The position numbers were made by a program, and so were the translations under genes. Under the pieces are notes generated by a model that worked only from the letters and a program-made list of their open reading frames with translations, was not told the origin of the DNA and searched no databases. From Nannocystis pusilla (GTDB taxonomy: Bacteria > Myxococcota_A > Polyangia > Nannocystales > Nannocystaceae), in assembly GCF_026626665.1 (NCBI RefSeq), contig NZ_JAPNKE010000002.1:6115168-6179167 (forward strand): a stretch of 64,000 nt of DNA. Reading direction: 5' to 3'. Of this stretch, positions 47,511 to 55,458 are shown one piece after another. The stretch's first letter is position 1, and every line of letters begins with the position of its first letter.

Positions 47511-48953
47511 TCACTCGCGCGAACCCTGGCTCTTCTCCAGCCGCCCGAGCAGCGACAGCGTGAACGAGGCGCTGTTGTGCGTGAGGTGCGGCTGCAGCAG
47601 CAGTTGACAGCGGTACCAGCCGGTCTGGCCCTCGACCGACTCGACCTTGATCGAGGCCTTGCGCAGCGGCTTCCTCGCCCGCGTCTCCCAGTGCGGGTTC
47701 TCGACGTCGGACACGAAGCCGCGCAGCCAGTCGGTCAGCTCCTTCTGCAGGGTCTGACGGCTGTCCCACTGGCCGAGGCGCTCGCTCTGCACGCGCTTGA
47801 TGTAGTGCGACAGCCGGCACACCAGGAACATGTACGGCAGCTGGGCGCCGAGCCGCTCCGAGGCCTGGGCCGCGCGGCCCTCCTCGGTGTCGGCGTACTT
47901 GCGCGGCTTCTGCGTCGACGAGGCCGAGTGGATCATCGCCCCGCCGGAGGCGCGGTCGTAGACGAGGGCGATGAAGCCCTCCTCGCTGAGCATGTGCTCG
48001 ATGCGGCTGGTGACCAGGCACTCGAACGGGCAGCGCGGCGCGAGGCCCGGCATCGACGGGAAGCCGATCTGCGTCAGCCCCTCGATCATCCCGCCGGCGC
48101 GCGAGCCGATGATGTACACGCACCAGCGCGTGCGCGCGAAGCTGTCGATCGCCCGCACCGCGAACGCGAACGAGGCCCGGCCCCACAAGTAGTGGTCGTG
48201 GTCGTCCTCGACGCGCTCGCGGTAGCGCAGCGGCATGAACGGGTCGCCGTCGACGCGGTACGGCACGCGCAGCAGGAACCGCGGCAGGCACAGGCCGACG
48301 TAGCGCGCGTCCTCGGTGTCGCGGAAGGCGTGCCACAGGCGGTAGCGCGGGCCGCCGAGGATCGCCCGCAGGTCGCGGACGCGCGGCATCTGGTCCAGAC
48401 ACTCGAGGCCGAAGAAGCCGGCCGCGGCGTTGGCGATGAACGGCGAGTGGGACATCGCCGCGACCGCGGCGCACTGGCGCAGCAGGCCGAGGTCCTCGGC
48501 GCCCGGGCCGAAGTCGTAGTCGGCGCAGATGAGCCCGTACGGCTTGCCGCCGAACGTCGCGTACGCGCTCGAGTACACCAGGCGGTACAGGCCCGACTGC
48601 GGGATCTCCGGCGCGTCGGCGAAGTCGTCGGCCAGCTCCTGCTTCGTCACGCTCACCAGCTCGATGAACGTGTTGTCGCCCTCGCGCACGTGGTCGACCA
48701 CGAACCGCAGCCCGCGCCACGCCGACTCGAGCGCCTGCACGTTCGGGTGGTGGATGATCTGGTCGAGCTGCCGGGTCAGTCGGCGGTCGAGCTCGGCGAT
48801 CATGCTGTCGACGTGGACCGCGTCGACCTGCTCCGGCGCGCGCCAGGCCGCCGTGCGGGCCAGCCCGGCGAGCACCGTCTTGAGCCCGCGACGGACCCTG
48901 GGGCGGTCGCTCTCGGGCACGCCCTCGAGCAGCGCTTCGAGCACCGTCGCCAC
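47511..48953 (-). CDS. Second T6SS sheath large-subunit paralogue (TssC-like)
   Basis: About 480 residues, starting at GTG 48953 two bases after the tssM stop. It has the TssC core: LESAWRGLRFVVDHV, FGGKPYGLICADYDFG, FIALVYDRASGGAMIHSASSTQKP, and the C-terminal WETRARKPLRKASIKVESV and SASFTLSLLGRLEKS. It differs widely from the TssC at 1274-2764: the N-terminal region before RGLKTVLAG is divergent and some core loops differ. No TssB gene accompanies it. Between tssM and tssA it could be a sheath cap, a platform-proximal specialised subunit or a sheath regulator; that is inference. The reading frame is intact with normal codon bias. Confidence 0.93.
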   Translation of the reverse strand: MATVLEALLEGVPESDRPRVRRGLKTVLAGLARTAAWRAPEQVDAVHVDSMIAELDRRLTRQLDQIIHHPNVQALESAWRGLRFVVDHVREGDNTFIELVSVTKQELADDFADAPEIPQSGLYRLVYSSAYATFGGKPYGLICADYDFGPGAEDLGLLRQCAAVAAMSHSPFIANAAAGFFGLECLDQMPRVRDLRAILGGPRYRLWHAFRDTEDARYVGLCLPRFLLRVPYRVDGDPFMPLRYRERVEDDHDHYLWGRASFAFAVRAIDSFARTRWCVYIIGSRAGGMIEGLTQIGFPSMPGLAPRCPFECLVTSRIEHMLSEEGFIALVYDRASGGAMIHSASSTQKPRKYADTEEGRAAQASERLGAQLPYMFLVCRLSHYIKRVQSERLGQWDSRQTLQKELTDWLRGFVSDVENPHWETRARKPLRKASIKVESVEGQTGWYRCQLLLQPHLTHNSASFTLSLLGRLEKSQGSRE

Positions 48954-48955
48954 GG

Positions 48956-51900
48956 TCAGCTGCCTCCGCAGGGCGTCATGTTGGTGAACAGGCGCTTCGG
49001 CGGCAGCACGTCGGCGGCGCGGACCAGCGACAGGAACTGCTTGCTGCCGTTCGGCAGGCCGAAGAACGCGGTGCCGCCGCGGACCCGGCGCGGCCGCACG
49101 CGCACGTCGAGCTGGCCGAGGTTGTACGACGTCATGTCGAAGCGGAAGTTGACGACCTCGTCGCCCTTGAACTCCGGCACCGCCGACGGCGGCTTCTCGA
49201 GCAGCTCGAACAGGCCCCACTCGCCGGACATGGCGAGCACCTTGTTGGTCTGGCGGCCGTAGGCCTTGAGCGACGCGCCGTGCTCCTCCTTGCCGGGCCA
49301 GCGCATGAGCGTCGGCTTCTCGTTGCCGCACGCGAACTCGATCTTCTTGCCCTCGACGGTGACCTCGACCTTGCTGACCTGCGGGTTGCAGGCGAGGATG
49401 AGCTCGAAGTCGACGCGCAGCTCCTCATTTTGGAAGAACACCGTGCCGATGTCCTGGGCGCGGTTGAGGAAGCGGATCACGCCGGGGTCGAGCTTGGGCC
49501 CGTCGTTGCGGCCGCGGTCGCGCAGCTCGACGGTGTTGCCCTCGAGCACGACGTAGCCGGACAGGAGCTCCTCGCGGGCCTTGCGGATGAAGCCGTTCTC
49601 GGGGTGGAAGAACTCCTCGAAGTCGGCCACGGCCGCGTCGCTGCGCGAGTCGGCGGCGAACGGGTAGCGGCCGTCGAAGCGCTCGTACATCGGGTCGACG
49701 ATGCGCGCGCACCAGTCGGCCACCGCGCCGGTGCCCTGGTCGCGGACCAGCATGCGCAGCAGCTCCTCGAGCGGCGTGACCAGCAGCTTGGTCGTGCCCG
49801 CCGTCCAGGTGTCGAGCTCGGCGTCCTGCACGAGCGACTTGGTGAAGTCGATCGCGCCGCGCAGCTGCTCGACCAGCGCCTTCTCCTCCTCCTTGTTCTC
49901 GAGCGCCTTGCCGATCGCGTCGCGCAGCTCCTTGAGCCGCCCGTGGTACTGGTCGAGCCCGGCGGTGCCCTCCTTGCCCTCGGGGGCGACGCCGAAGAGC
50001 ACCAGGCGCGCGAACTCCTTGCGCACCGCGTCGGCCTTGACGAGCCCGCCGGTGTTCTTGTCCTTGTCCTTGCTCAGCAGGGCCAGCAGCGACTTGCTGT
50101 CGCCGTACTCGTAGTCGTCGGTGATCTCGGTGTGGCGCTTGAGCTCCGCGAACACCCGCCACAGCGGCAGGCGCGGGCCCTTGACCAGCTCGCCCATCAG
50201 CCGCTTGCCCTCGTCGAGGCTGGTCGGCGGGGCGATCCGCGTGCGCTGGATGAAGCGGCGCCACTCCTCCGTGTACATCTTGAAGTACTCGGTCCGCATC
50301 TCGGCGCCGCGCCGGCGCTGGCGCTGGCTGGCCTGGGCCTGGTCGAGCCCGAGCACCCACGAGTCGGCCTCGAGCGCGCTCGCCAGCTCGCGCTTGACGT
50401 AGGCCCAGCCCTCGATCGTGAACGCCGCCCGCACCTCGGTGCCGTCGTTCTCGAGGTCCGGCAGGCCGGTCAGCGTGCGCAGGTTGATCTTCGACAGCTC
50501 CTGGATGCCGTTGACCTCGTCGACGATCTTGTCGACCTCGGCGCGCACCGAGTCCTCGCGCTTGAGGATCTCCTGCACCTGCTCGATGAGCGGCGCGTCG
50601 CGCGGCAGGGTGAAGTCGCTGTCCTGGGCGAGGTCGATGTACTTGTCGACCGCGCGCTCGATCGCCGCGTACTCGGCGGTGCCGGTCTGCGTGCGCGCGC
50701 TGCCGGACCAGCGGATCCGCAGCGTCTCGCGCAGGAACTTCGACTCCTGCGAGATCGGCTGCATCTCGTAGTTCTTCTTGTCGCCGGTGACGAGCAGGTA
50801 GAACCGCAGCGACAGCCGGTTGCGGATCCGGTCCTCGATGTCGGGGATCAGCTCCGGCGACTCGAAGCGGGCCGCGAAGTCACGCAGCTCGGCCTCGGCC
50901 TTGTCGCGCAGGGTCGAGGTCACGCCGGCGAACATCGCCTTCTTGTAGAAGGTGCGCAGCGGCGGCACGACCTCGTCGCGGAACAGGCCCCACTCGCGCA
51001 CGTCGTCGCGGTCGTCGCCGCTCTCGTCCTCCCAGCGGGCCAGGAGCTCGCGCAGCGGCACGATCTTGCCGCTCTCGACCGGGACGCGCCGACGCCCGCC
51101 GAGCTCGGCCGCGGCCGCGGCGCTGGCGTCGGCGGTCTGCTGGTTGAGCTCGCGGTTGCGGCCGGCCGCGCCGGCCGAGTCGAGCGCGACGTAGAGGCCG
51201 ACCAGGCCGAGCGACGCGCCGACGACGACCCGCTTGATCGTCGACCGCTGCAGCGCGCGGGTGGTCCGGCGGGCCAGGCCGCCGGCGCGCAGCACGTGGG
51301 TGCCGACCAGCTCCTCGGCGAAGATCCGCTTGCTCGGCGCCGGGTCGGCCGCGGGCGGGGTGAAGTTGCCGCGTGTCTTTTTGGCCAGGTTCTCGAGGAC
51401 CGCGTCGACGACCGGCTCGCCGTCCTGCATCGCGCTGGTGAGGAACACGCCGCGCAGGCGCACCGGGTCGCCGCCGCGGGCCGCGAGCACGCGCTGGGCG
51501 ACGGCGGCCAGCGGCTCCTGCATGCCGGCGACCTGCTGCACGAGGGTGTAGATCCGGCTCTGGCGCGGCGGGTCGGGCTCGCGGAAGCGGCTGAGCAGGC
51601 GCAGGGCCCGGCGGTCGAGCCAGCCGGCCAGCGCGTCGAAGCGCGAGCGCAGCTCCTTGACCGCGAGCTCCTCGCTGCGGCCGTCGGGCAGCTCGAAGCC
51701 CAGCGGCGCGCTCAGGTTCTCGAACGCGGCGAGCACGTCGCCGAAGCCCGACAGGCGGTCGAGGCGGGTGACGACCAGGAACACCGGCACGTGGACCTGC
51801 AGGTTCGTCACGAGGTCCGAGACCTCGGCGGCGAGCAGGTCGCCGATCTCGCCGGCGCGGGCGATCGGGTCGGCCGCGGTGACGAGGTCGTCGGCGGCGA

Positions 51901-52519
51901 CGCACAGCACGATCGCGTGCAGCGGCTGGCTGCGCTTGTTCAGCAGCTTGAGCTCCGCGAGCCACGACTTGCGCAGGTCCTCGCGGTGCGCGAGCGCGTG
52001 CGGGACCTCGACGAACACCGCCTGGCCCGGGGCGCTGAACAGCCGCGGACGGTCCTCCGGCGCCGCGCTGGCGTCGGCGCCCTTGACCGGGCCGTTGTGG
52101 TCGTACTCCGGCAGGCGCTTCGGGTGCGGCCCGCCGAGCAGGCGCGTCTTGCCCTGGCCCTGCAGGCCGAGCACCGCCACCCACGGCGTGTCGGCGCGGG
52201 CGCTGACCAGGCGCGGCCGCGCCGGCGCCGTCGACTTCTGGTGGCGCTCGACGTGCTTGATGGTGGCCGCGACGTCGCGCAGCCGGTTGTCGAAGTCGAG
52301 CTGCTCCTGGCTGGCCTTCGGGTTGGCCTTGTCGACCGCCGCCTTCTTGGCCCGCAAGAAGTTGATGAAGGTGACGATGCCGGCGATGAGGACGACGACC
52401 GCCATCAGCGCCGCCGTCCACCACACGTACTCCTGCGGCAGCCGGAGGTAGCGGACCGCGGCGACGACGGCGGCGATCGCCGCGCCGGCGAACGTCAGGA
52501 CGTAGATCATCCCCTTCAC
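48956..52519 (-). CDS. tssM: T6SS membrane complex protein TssM (IcmF)
   Basis: A 1187-residue IcmF/VasK protein forming the trans-envelope channel with TssL and TssJ. The start at GTG 52519 overlaps the tssL stop (GTGA) and has GGAGGG seven bases upstream. Two N-terminal helices (MIYVLTFAGAAIAAVVAAV, WWTAALMAVVVLIAGIVTFI) flank a hairpin. The cytoplasmic NTPase part has an intact P-loop, GLQGQGKT, and VVTRLDRL as the TKxD equivalent. The segment after RPRLFSAPGQAVFVEVPHAL lacks the usual DTAG switch. A third helix (VVVGASLGLVGLYVALDS) leads to a large periplasmic part ending with the IcmF C-terminal beta domain (VRPRRVRGGTAFFGLPNGS). Length is typical for TssM (about 1100-1200). Confidence 0.96.
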   Translation of the reverse strand: MKGMIYVLTFAGAAIAAVVAAVRYLRLPQEYVWWTAALMAVVVLIAGIVTFINFLRAKKAAVDKANPKASQEQLDFDNRLRDVAATIKHVERHQKSTAPARPRLVSARADTPWVAVLGLQGQGKTRLLGGPHPKRLPEYDHNGPVKGADASAAPEDRPRLFSAPGQAVFVEVPHALAHREDLRKSWLAELKLLNKRSQPLHAIVLCVAADDLVTAADPIARAGEIGDLLAAEVSDLVTNLQVHVPVFLVVTRLDRLSGFGDVLAAFENLSAPLGFELPDGRSEELAVKELRSRFDALAGWLDRRALRLLSRFREPDPPRQSRIYTLVQQVAGMQEPLAAVAQRVLAARGGDPVRLRGVFLTSAMQDGEPVVDAVLENLAKKTRGNFTPPAADPAPSKRIFAEELVGTHVLRAGGLARRTTRALQRSTIKRVVVGASLGLVGLYVALDSAGAAGRNRELNQQTADASAAAAAELGGRRRVPVESGKIVPLRELLARWEDESGDDRDDVREWGLFRDEVVPPLRTFYKKAMFAGVTSTLRDKAEAELRDFAARFESPELIPDIEDRIRNRLSLRFYLLVTGDKKNYEMQPISQESKFLRETLRIRWSGSARTQTGTAEYAAIERAVDKYIDLAQDSDFTLPRDAPLIEQVQEILKREDSVRAEVDKIVDEVNGIQELSKINLRTLTGLPDLENDGTEVRAAFTIEGWAYVKRELASALEADSWVLGLDQAQASQRQRRRGAEMRTEYFKMYTEEWRRFIQRTRIAPPTSLDEGKRLMGELVKGPRLPLWRVFAELKRHTEITDDYEYGDSKSLLALLSKDKDKNTGGLVKADAVRKEFARLVLFGVAPEGKEGTAGLDQYHGRLKELRDAIGKALENKEEEKALVEQLRGAIDFTKSLVQDAELDTWTAGTTKLLVTPLEELLRMLVRDQGTGAVADWCARIVDPMYERFDGRYPFAADSRSDAAVADFEEFFHPENGFIRKAREELLSGYVVLEGNTVELRDRGRNDGPKLDPGVIRFLNRAQDIGTVFFQNEELRVDFELILACNPQVSKVEVTVEGKKIEFACGNEKPTLMRWPGKEEHGASLKAYGRQTNKVLAMSGEWGLFELLEKPPSAVPEFKGDEVVNFRFDMTSYNLGQLDVRVRPRRVRGGTAFFGLPNGSKQFLSLVRAADVLPPKRLFTNMTPCGGS

Positions 52520-53184
52520 GGCACGCCCTCCTGCAGCCGACCCGCCAGCGCCTCGGCGTCCTCGGACAGCTCGCTCTCGTAGCCGCACAGCAGCGCGACC
52601 GAGAACAGCAGCGCGATCGCGCCGATCCAGACGGCGAGGTTACTGGTGCGGCTCGGACGCTTCCACTCGGCCTCGGCCGGCGGCGGCAGCCCGTCCTCGA
52701 GCGCGAGCCGGTCCTTCAGCTTGTCGCCGACGCGGCGGCACAACTCGTCGAAGCCGCGCTCGTTCGACCGCGCCACGTACTTGCCGCGGAAGCCGAGGAA
52801 CAGGCAGGTCGCGTACACCTGCAGCACGTCGAGCGCGTCCTCGTCGTCGCGGCGGGCGCCGAGCAGCTTCTCGAGGTGGACGAAGAAGTTCTCGCCGGCC
52901 CGGACCTCGTTGAAGTAGTCGCGCTGCAGCAGGTGGTCGACCCAGAAGTCGGCGACCGGACCCGGGGTGGCCTGGGCGACCTCGTCGATGAAGGCGACCA
53001 GCGCGTACTTGATGAGCCGGGCGTTCTCGGCCCCGAACCCGGCCTTGCGCGCCGCGGCCTCGGTGCTCTCGACCTGGTCGACCGCGCTGCGGTGGAGCGT
53101 CGCCACGTCGGCGACGCCCTCCGGCTGATTCAGCAGGAGCGCGTGGTCGAAGCAGACCCGCGTCACCTCGTAGATCCGGTGCAT
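52516..53184 (-). CDS. tssL: T6SS membrane protein TssL (DotU/IcmH)
   Basis: A 222-residue TssL that binds TssM and the baseplate on the cytoplasmic side. DotU landmarks are ARLIKYALVAFIDEVAQATPG, WVDHLLQRDYFNEVRAGENFF, DVLQVYATCLFLGFRGKY and RSNERGFDELC. A single C-terminal membrane helix follows (LAVWIGAIALLFSVALLCGYE). No OmpA-like peptidoglycan-binding extension is present, unlike some TssL proteins. It begins three bases after the tssK stop and overlaps tssM by four bases, so the three are tightly coupled. Confidence 0.95.
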   Translation of the reverse strand: MHRIYEVTRVCFDHALLLNQPEGVADVATLHRSAVDQVESTEAAARKAGFGAENARLIKYALVAFIDEVAQATPGPVADFWVDHLLQRDYFNEVRAGENFFVHLEKLLGARRDDEDALDVLQVYATCLFLGFRGKYVARSNERGFDELCRRVGDKLKDRLALEDGLPPPAEAEWKRPSRTSNLAVWIGAIALLFSVALLCGYESELSEDAEALAGRLQEGVP

Positions 53185-53187
53185 GCG

Positions 53188-54552
53188 CTAGTCCTCCCGC
53201 GCCAAGATCCCCATGAGCGTGACCTTGGCCCGCCGCGGGTCGTAGGGCGGCTTGATGTAGATGGCGATGGTCCGCTCGTTGAGGATCTCGCGCCAGTGGG
53301 GATCGTCGGTGGTGACCATGAAGTAGACCTGCCGCGGGCGGATCGGGATCTCCGGCGGCGGGCGGTGGGCGGTCTTCAGCGGCACGCCGAGCACGTTGTT
53401 CTTCACGACCAGCGGGATGCGCTTCCAGCTGGCGATCTTGGCCAGCTCGGGCACCTCGTTGGCGACCTGCTGCTGCTCGCCCTCGGCCTCGACCGCGAGC
53501 ACCCACTGCGTGCAGCGCTGCAGGCGATCGTCGCGCAGCTCGCCGATCCACGAGTTGTCCTGGCGGGCCCGCAGCGGCACCGTCACGAACGCCTCCTGGA
53601 TCACGAGGCCCAGGAGCCGCTTGATCTCGTTCGTCAGCTTGCCGAACGCGCCCTGCAGGTCGTTGTACTGGAACGCCGGCAGCTCGGCCGGGTCGCCCTC
53701 CGACGAGAACGTCATCAGCGCGCCGCACAGCCGCGACAGCTCGACGTACACCGGCCACGGCGACGTCGCCGGCGCCTCGCTGAAGTGCTTGAGCACCGGG
53801 ATCGCCCCGCTCAAGGTCTGCAGGAAGAGGTAGCGGGTGATGTCCTGGGCGTTGAACTCGATGCGCACGCCGTCGCGGGTGCGCCGCTCCTCGGCGAGGC
53901 GGCGCCGCTTGGTCACCGACAGGCTGAGCAGGTCCTGCAGCGAGGCGAGCAGCGCCGGCGCGGCGCCGATCGTCAGGCACGGCGGGATGTACTCGTCGTT
54001 GAGGCGGAAGCCGCCGGTCTCGTCGCGCACGATCTCCGCGACCTTGATCGCGGCGTAGTCGTCGCGCGGCTCGCTGCCGAACAGCAGCACCAGGTTCGGC
54101 TCGCTGAACTGCAGCTCGCGCTCGCTGCGGGCCAGCGTCAGGTCGAACACGTTGCGCGTGACCGTCTTGTAGCGCTGCAGCCCCGCGGTGACCTCGGCGC
54201 CGGCGTAGTTGGCCACGCCCTCGCGCAGGGTCGGCAGCGCCAGGAACACCTCGACCGAGCGCATGCTCGGCGGGAAGGCCGGGCCGATCGGGCGGCTCGC
54301 CGGGCGGCTCTGGCTGGTCGCCTCGAACATCACGGCGGTGCCGTCGGGCAGGACGCCGCGGAAGGCGGTGAGCGCCAGCTGGCCCGCCTTGATCGCGCCG
54401 GCGTCGAACGAGATCGCCGCGACGCCCCAGGAGAGCGCGGTCATCACCCCCAGCCGCGCCGCCAGGTTCTGCTCGTGATACAGGTCCTGCTGCTGCATGT
54501 GCTGCGGGCACAGCAGCATCCCCTCGTTCCACACGGGTCGTCCGCTCAGCAT
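53188..54552 (-). CDS. tssK: T6SS baseplate protein TssK
   Basis: A 454-residue TssK, which links the baseplate to the TssJLM membrane complex. The family N-terminus is clear (RPVWNEGMLLCPQHMQQQDLYHEQ), followed by LSWGVAAISFDAGAIKAGQLAL, PAFPPSMRSVEVFLALP and a C-terminal RQVYFMVTTDDPHWREILNERTIAIYI region (neck and head domains). Length matches the family (about 440-460). It lies 20 bases after tssJ and three bases before tssL. The frame is intact. Confidence 0.96.
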   Translation of the reverse strand: MLSGRPVWNEGMLLCPQHMQQQDLYHEQNLAARLGVMTALSWGVAAISFDAGAIKAGQLALTAFRGVLPDGTAVMFEATSQSRPASRPIGPAFPPSMRSVEVFLALPTLREGVANYAGAEVTAGLQRYKTVTRNVFDLTLARSERELQFSEPNLVLLFGSEPRDDYAAIKVAEIVRDETGGFRLNDEYIPPCLTIGAAPALLASLQDLLSLSVTKRRRLAEERRTRDGVRIEFNAQDITRYLFLQTLSGAIPVLKHFSEAPATSPWPVYVELSRLCGALMTFSSEGDPAELPAFQYNDLQGAFGKLTNEIKRLLGLVIQEAFVTVPLRARQDNSWIGELRDDRLQRCTQWVLAVEAEGEQQQVANEVPELAKIASWKRIPLVVKNNVLGVPLKTAHRPPPEIPIRPRQVYFMVTTDDPHWREILNERTIAIYIKPPYDPRRAKVTLMGILARED

Positions 54553-54571
54553 CGCAAAATCCTCTCCAGTC

Positions 54572-55369
54572 CTAGCGTCCGGGCAGCTTCGGGGCGGTCG
54601 GCGCCGTCGGCTTCGACGGCATGCTCGGGGTCGACGGGGCGCTCGGAGTCGACGGGGTCGACGGCGTCGTCGGGGTCTTCGGCGTCTGCGGCGTCTTCGG
54701 CACCTTCGGCACCTCGGCCTTCTTTTTCTTCTTCTTCGGCTTCTTCTTGGCCGTCGACGGCGCCGCGCACACCGTCTCGAAGGTCGACAGCTCGAAGCCC
54801 GACGGCGCGAACGCCCCGCCGGTCAGCTCGCTGCGCTCGAGCGAGACGTAAAGGCACGGCAGCCGCGGCTCCTCGTCCTCGGCCACCGCGGCGCACTGGT
54901 CCTCGCGGGTGTTCGGCGGCACCGCCATCGAGGCGTACCAGGCCGAGCCGATCTTCTCGCGGAACTGGGCCACCACCACCAGGTGCGTGGTGTTCGGCTT
55001 GAGCGCGATGGTCATCTTGTCGCGCGTCAGCTTGTCGGCCGTCGACGGGTAGGCGACCAGCTCGCGCTTGTCGACGTACTCGTCGCCGAACACCTTCTCG
55101 CCCTCGGTCGCGATCGCGTCGGGGTCGAGCGGCTGATCGAGGCTGGTGATGCCCTTCAGCTGGTAGACCACCAGCGTCGTCGGCCACGACTCGCCGCCCT
55201 CGCCGACGTTGACCACGTCGGACACCTGGACCAGCGCCTGTACGCCCGGCTGGGCCTCGCACGGCGGCTTCGACTCGTCACCGGCCCGGCAGCCGAACGC
55301 CGCCGCGGCCAACACCAGCGCCGCGGGCCACACGACCGCCGACGGCACCCTTCCCTCGCGCCCTGTCAC
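54572..55369 (-). CDS. tssJ: T6SS outer-membrane lipoprotein TssJ with Lys/Thr-Pro tail
   Basis: A 265-residue TssJ-like lipoprotein that anchors TssM at the outer membrane. Its signal (VVWPAALVLAAAAFGC) ends in a lipobox. The TssJ beta-sandwich includes SWPTTLVVYQLKGITSLDQ, EGEKVFGDEYVDKRELVAYPS, LKPNTTHLVVVAQFR and SAWYASMAVPPN. After the domain, about 60 residues are low complexity: a KKKPKKKKKK block, then PKTP/PSTP repeats ending PKLPGR. Classical TssJ is about 150-190 residues and lacks this tail, which could bind peptidoglycan or lipopolysaccharide (inference). It lies between the FHA/CpaF-like gene and tssK. Confidence 0.85.
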   Translation of the reverse strand: MTGREGRVPSAVVWPAALVLAAAAFGCRAGDESKPPCEAQPGVQALVQVSDVVNVGEGGESWPTTLVVYQLKGITSLDQPLDPDAIATEGEKVFGDEYVDKRELVAYPSTADKLTRDKMTIALKPNTTHLVVVAQFREKIGSAWYASMAVPPNTREDQCAAVAEDEEPRLPCLYVSLERSELTGGAFAPSGFELSTFETVCAAPSTAKKKPKKKKKKAEVPKVPKTPQTPKTPTTPSTPSTPSAPSTPSMPSKPTAPTAPKLPGR

Positions 55370-55458
55370 AGCGGCGAACTTAGCAGAAACCGCCGCAGCT
55401 CTAGCACGACGATTCGCCGTGCTCGATGCCGCTCACGCGCCGCACGGGCGCGAGCGCG

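Noticed and set aside
44900..47607. A 902-codon plus-strand frame opposite tssA and the array
   Set aside because: Shadow of tssA; would run through the repeat array, and the product has no domain.
49280..52582. A 1100-codon open frame antisense to tssM
   Set aside because: It is an effect of strong G/C third-position bias on the real gene; its product is Arg/Leu/Ala-rich with no domain, while the opposite strand encodes an obvious TssM.
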